A DNA stretch of 5,913 bases, from contig RQOI01000102.1 in NCBI GenBank assembly GCA_003854995.1, positions 1-5,913 of the forward strand, given 5' to 3'. Source of the DNA: Candidatus Zhuqueibacterota bacterium (GTDB taxonomy: Bacteria; Zhuqueibacterota; Zhuqueibacteria; Residuimicrobiales; Krinioviventaceae). A program made the translations under genes and the position numbers. Of the stretch, positions 5,438-5,913 are shown in pieces. Position 1 is the stretch's first letter, and every line of letters starts with the position of its first letter. The notes beneath the pieces were generated by a model, which ran no database searches, was not told the origin of the DNA, and worked only from the letters and a program-made list of their open reading frames with translations.

Positions 5438-5913
5438 ATGCCAAAAAAACGCTCCCTTTTTGCCGATGCACCGGACATACAGCCACCTGAAATTCACCCG
5501 GGCGTGACCGTCACCGAGCTCATCAACGTGATGGGCTCGACCTCGTTTGAGGCGCGGCATGTCTATCGTGGGGCGCAGCTTTATCGGCGAATGATCGACG
5601 GAAATGATACGATTTGGCTCGGCATTGCCGGCGCCGGCATCGCCGGTGGTCTGGGCGGCATGGTCTGTTCATTGATCCGATCGGGTTTCCTCGATGTCAT
5701 CTGCTCAACCGGCGCCCAGGTCTATCACGATCTGCACTTTGCCTTTGGTCTGCCGGTCAAAGCGATCAGCCCGATCATGGATGATGACCTGTTGCGCCAA
5801 CACGGCGACACGCGCATCTACGATATCGGCATTCGCGAAAAGGAGACGCTGGAAGCGCAGGATGAGATCATTCGCCAGTTCGTTTGTGCCGCCTATCCGC
5901 AACTCAAAGATCG
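5438..5913 (+). CDS. Deoxyhypusine synthase-family protein, N-terminal part (probable polyamine enzyme)
   Basis: Truncated by the window end after 158 full codons, a little under half of a typical family member. Family features visible are TSFEARHVYRGA (35-46), the glycine-rich WLGIAGAGIAGGLGGM (60-75), LIRSGFLDVICSTGA (79-93; NAD-binding region), YHDLHFAFG (96-104) and the block DTRIYDIGIREKE (124-136). Eukaryotic and archaeal enzymes transfer an aminobutyl group from spermidine to a lysine of eIF5A. Bacteria lack eIF5A, and their homologues are thought to make homospermidine or related polyamines by the same NAD-dependent chemistry. Where the eukaryotic enzyme has an EED acidic motif after the TTAGG loop, this one has YHD, fitting a different acceptor; that comparison is from memory. 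The catalytic lysine region lies in the missing C-terminal half. The ATG at 5438-5440 has AGGA 7 bases upstream and follows the decarboxylase stop by 17 bases, so the two are probably co-transcribed. Confidence 0.88.
   Translation, partial: MPKKRSLFADAPDIQPPEIHPGVTVTELINVMGSTSFEARHVYRGAQLYRRMIDGNDTIWLGIAGAGIAGGLGGMVCSLIRSGFLDVICSTGAQVYHDLHFAFGLPVKAISPIMDDDLLRQHGDTRIYDIGIREKETLEAQDEIIRQFVCAAYPQLKD

Noticed and set aside
1..5913. CRISPR arrays, tRNA or rRNA genes, insertion sequences
   Set aside because: I saw no regularly spaced direct repeats, no cloverleaf or rRNA-like stretch and no transposase or terminal inverted repeats while reading both strands.

Overview
The window most likely comes from a Gram-negative bacterium of the Fibrobacterota-Chlorobiota-Bacteroidota (FCB) superphylum or a related uncultured lineage such as KSB1 or Calditrichota. 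The main clue is the C-terminus of the secreted glycoside hydrolase. It carries a YPNPFN-type domain ending in a basic tail, as seen in cargo of type IX (Por-like) secretion systems. The esterase lipoprotein and the mix of ATG, GTG and TTG starts fit this. The assignment rests on motif recognition only; no ribosomal or other marker gene is present.

Layout. Positions 1-160 are AT-rich intergenic DNA with an embedded GC-rich block that resembles a dispersed intergenic repeat. Three genes then lie on the minus strand. In order of transcription they are a carboxylesterase type B lipoprotein (4715-3174), a secreted GH16 glycoside hydrolase with an F5/8-type C (CBM32-like) domain and a sorting domain (3078-1561), and a KtrB/TrkH-type potassium channel subunit (1486-161). 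The 95-base gap between esterase and GH16 holds a strong hairpin whose T-tract lies on the plus strand, so it faces against these genes. A divergent control region (about 4716-4862) separates them from two plus-strand genes: a pyruvoyl-dependent arginine decarboxylase (4863-5420, TTG start behind a near-perfect Shine-Dalgarno) and, 17 bases later, the first 158 codons of a deoxyhypusine-synthase-family protein (5438 to the window end).

How the genes work together. The two plus-strand genes look like a polyamine operon. Arginine would be decarboxylated to agmatine, and the deoxyhypusine-synthase-like enzyme would probably carry out an NAD-dependent aminobutyl transfer to make homospermidine or a related polyamine; bacteria have no eIF5A. 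The esterase and GH16 enzyme are both predicted to be exported and may act together on an esterified or decorated polysaccharide. The potassium channel subunit has no obvious functional link to them, and its regulatory partner KtrA/TrkA is not in the window.

All five genes belong to known families and none looks disrupted. The most interesting points are the compact pyruvoyl decarboxylase/deoxyhypusine-synthase-like pair, the palindrome between the divergent promoters, the backwards terminator-like hairpin and the repeat-like block at the left edge.
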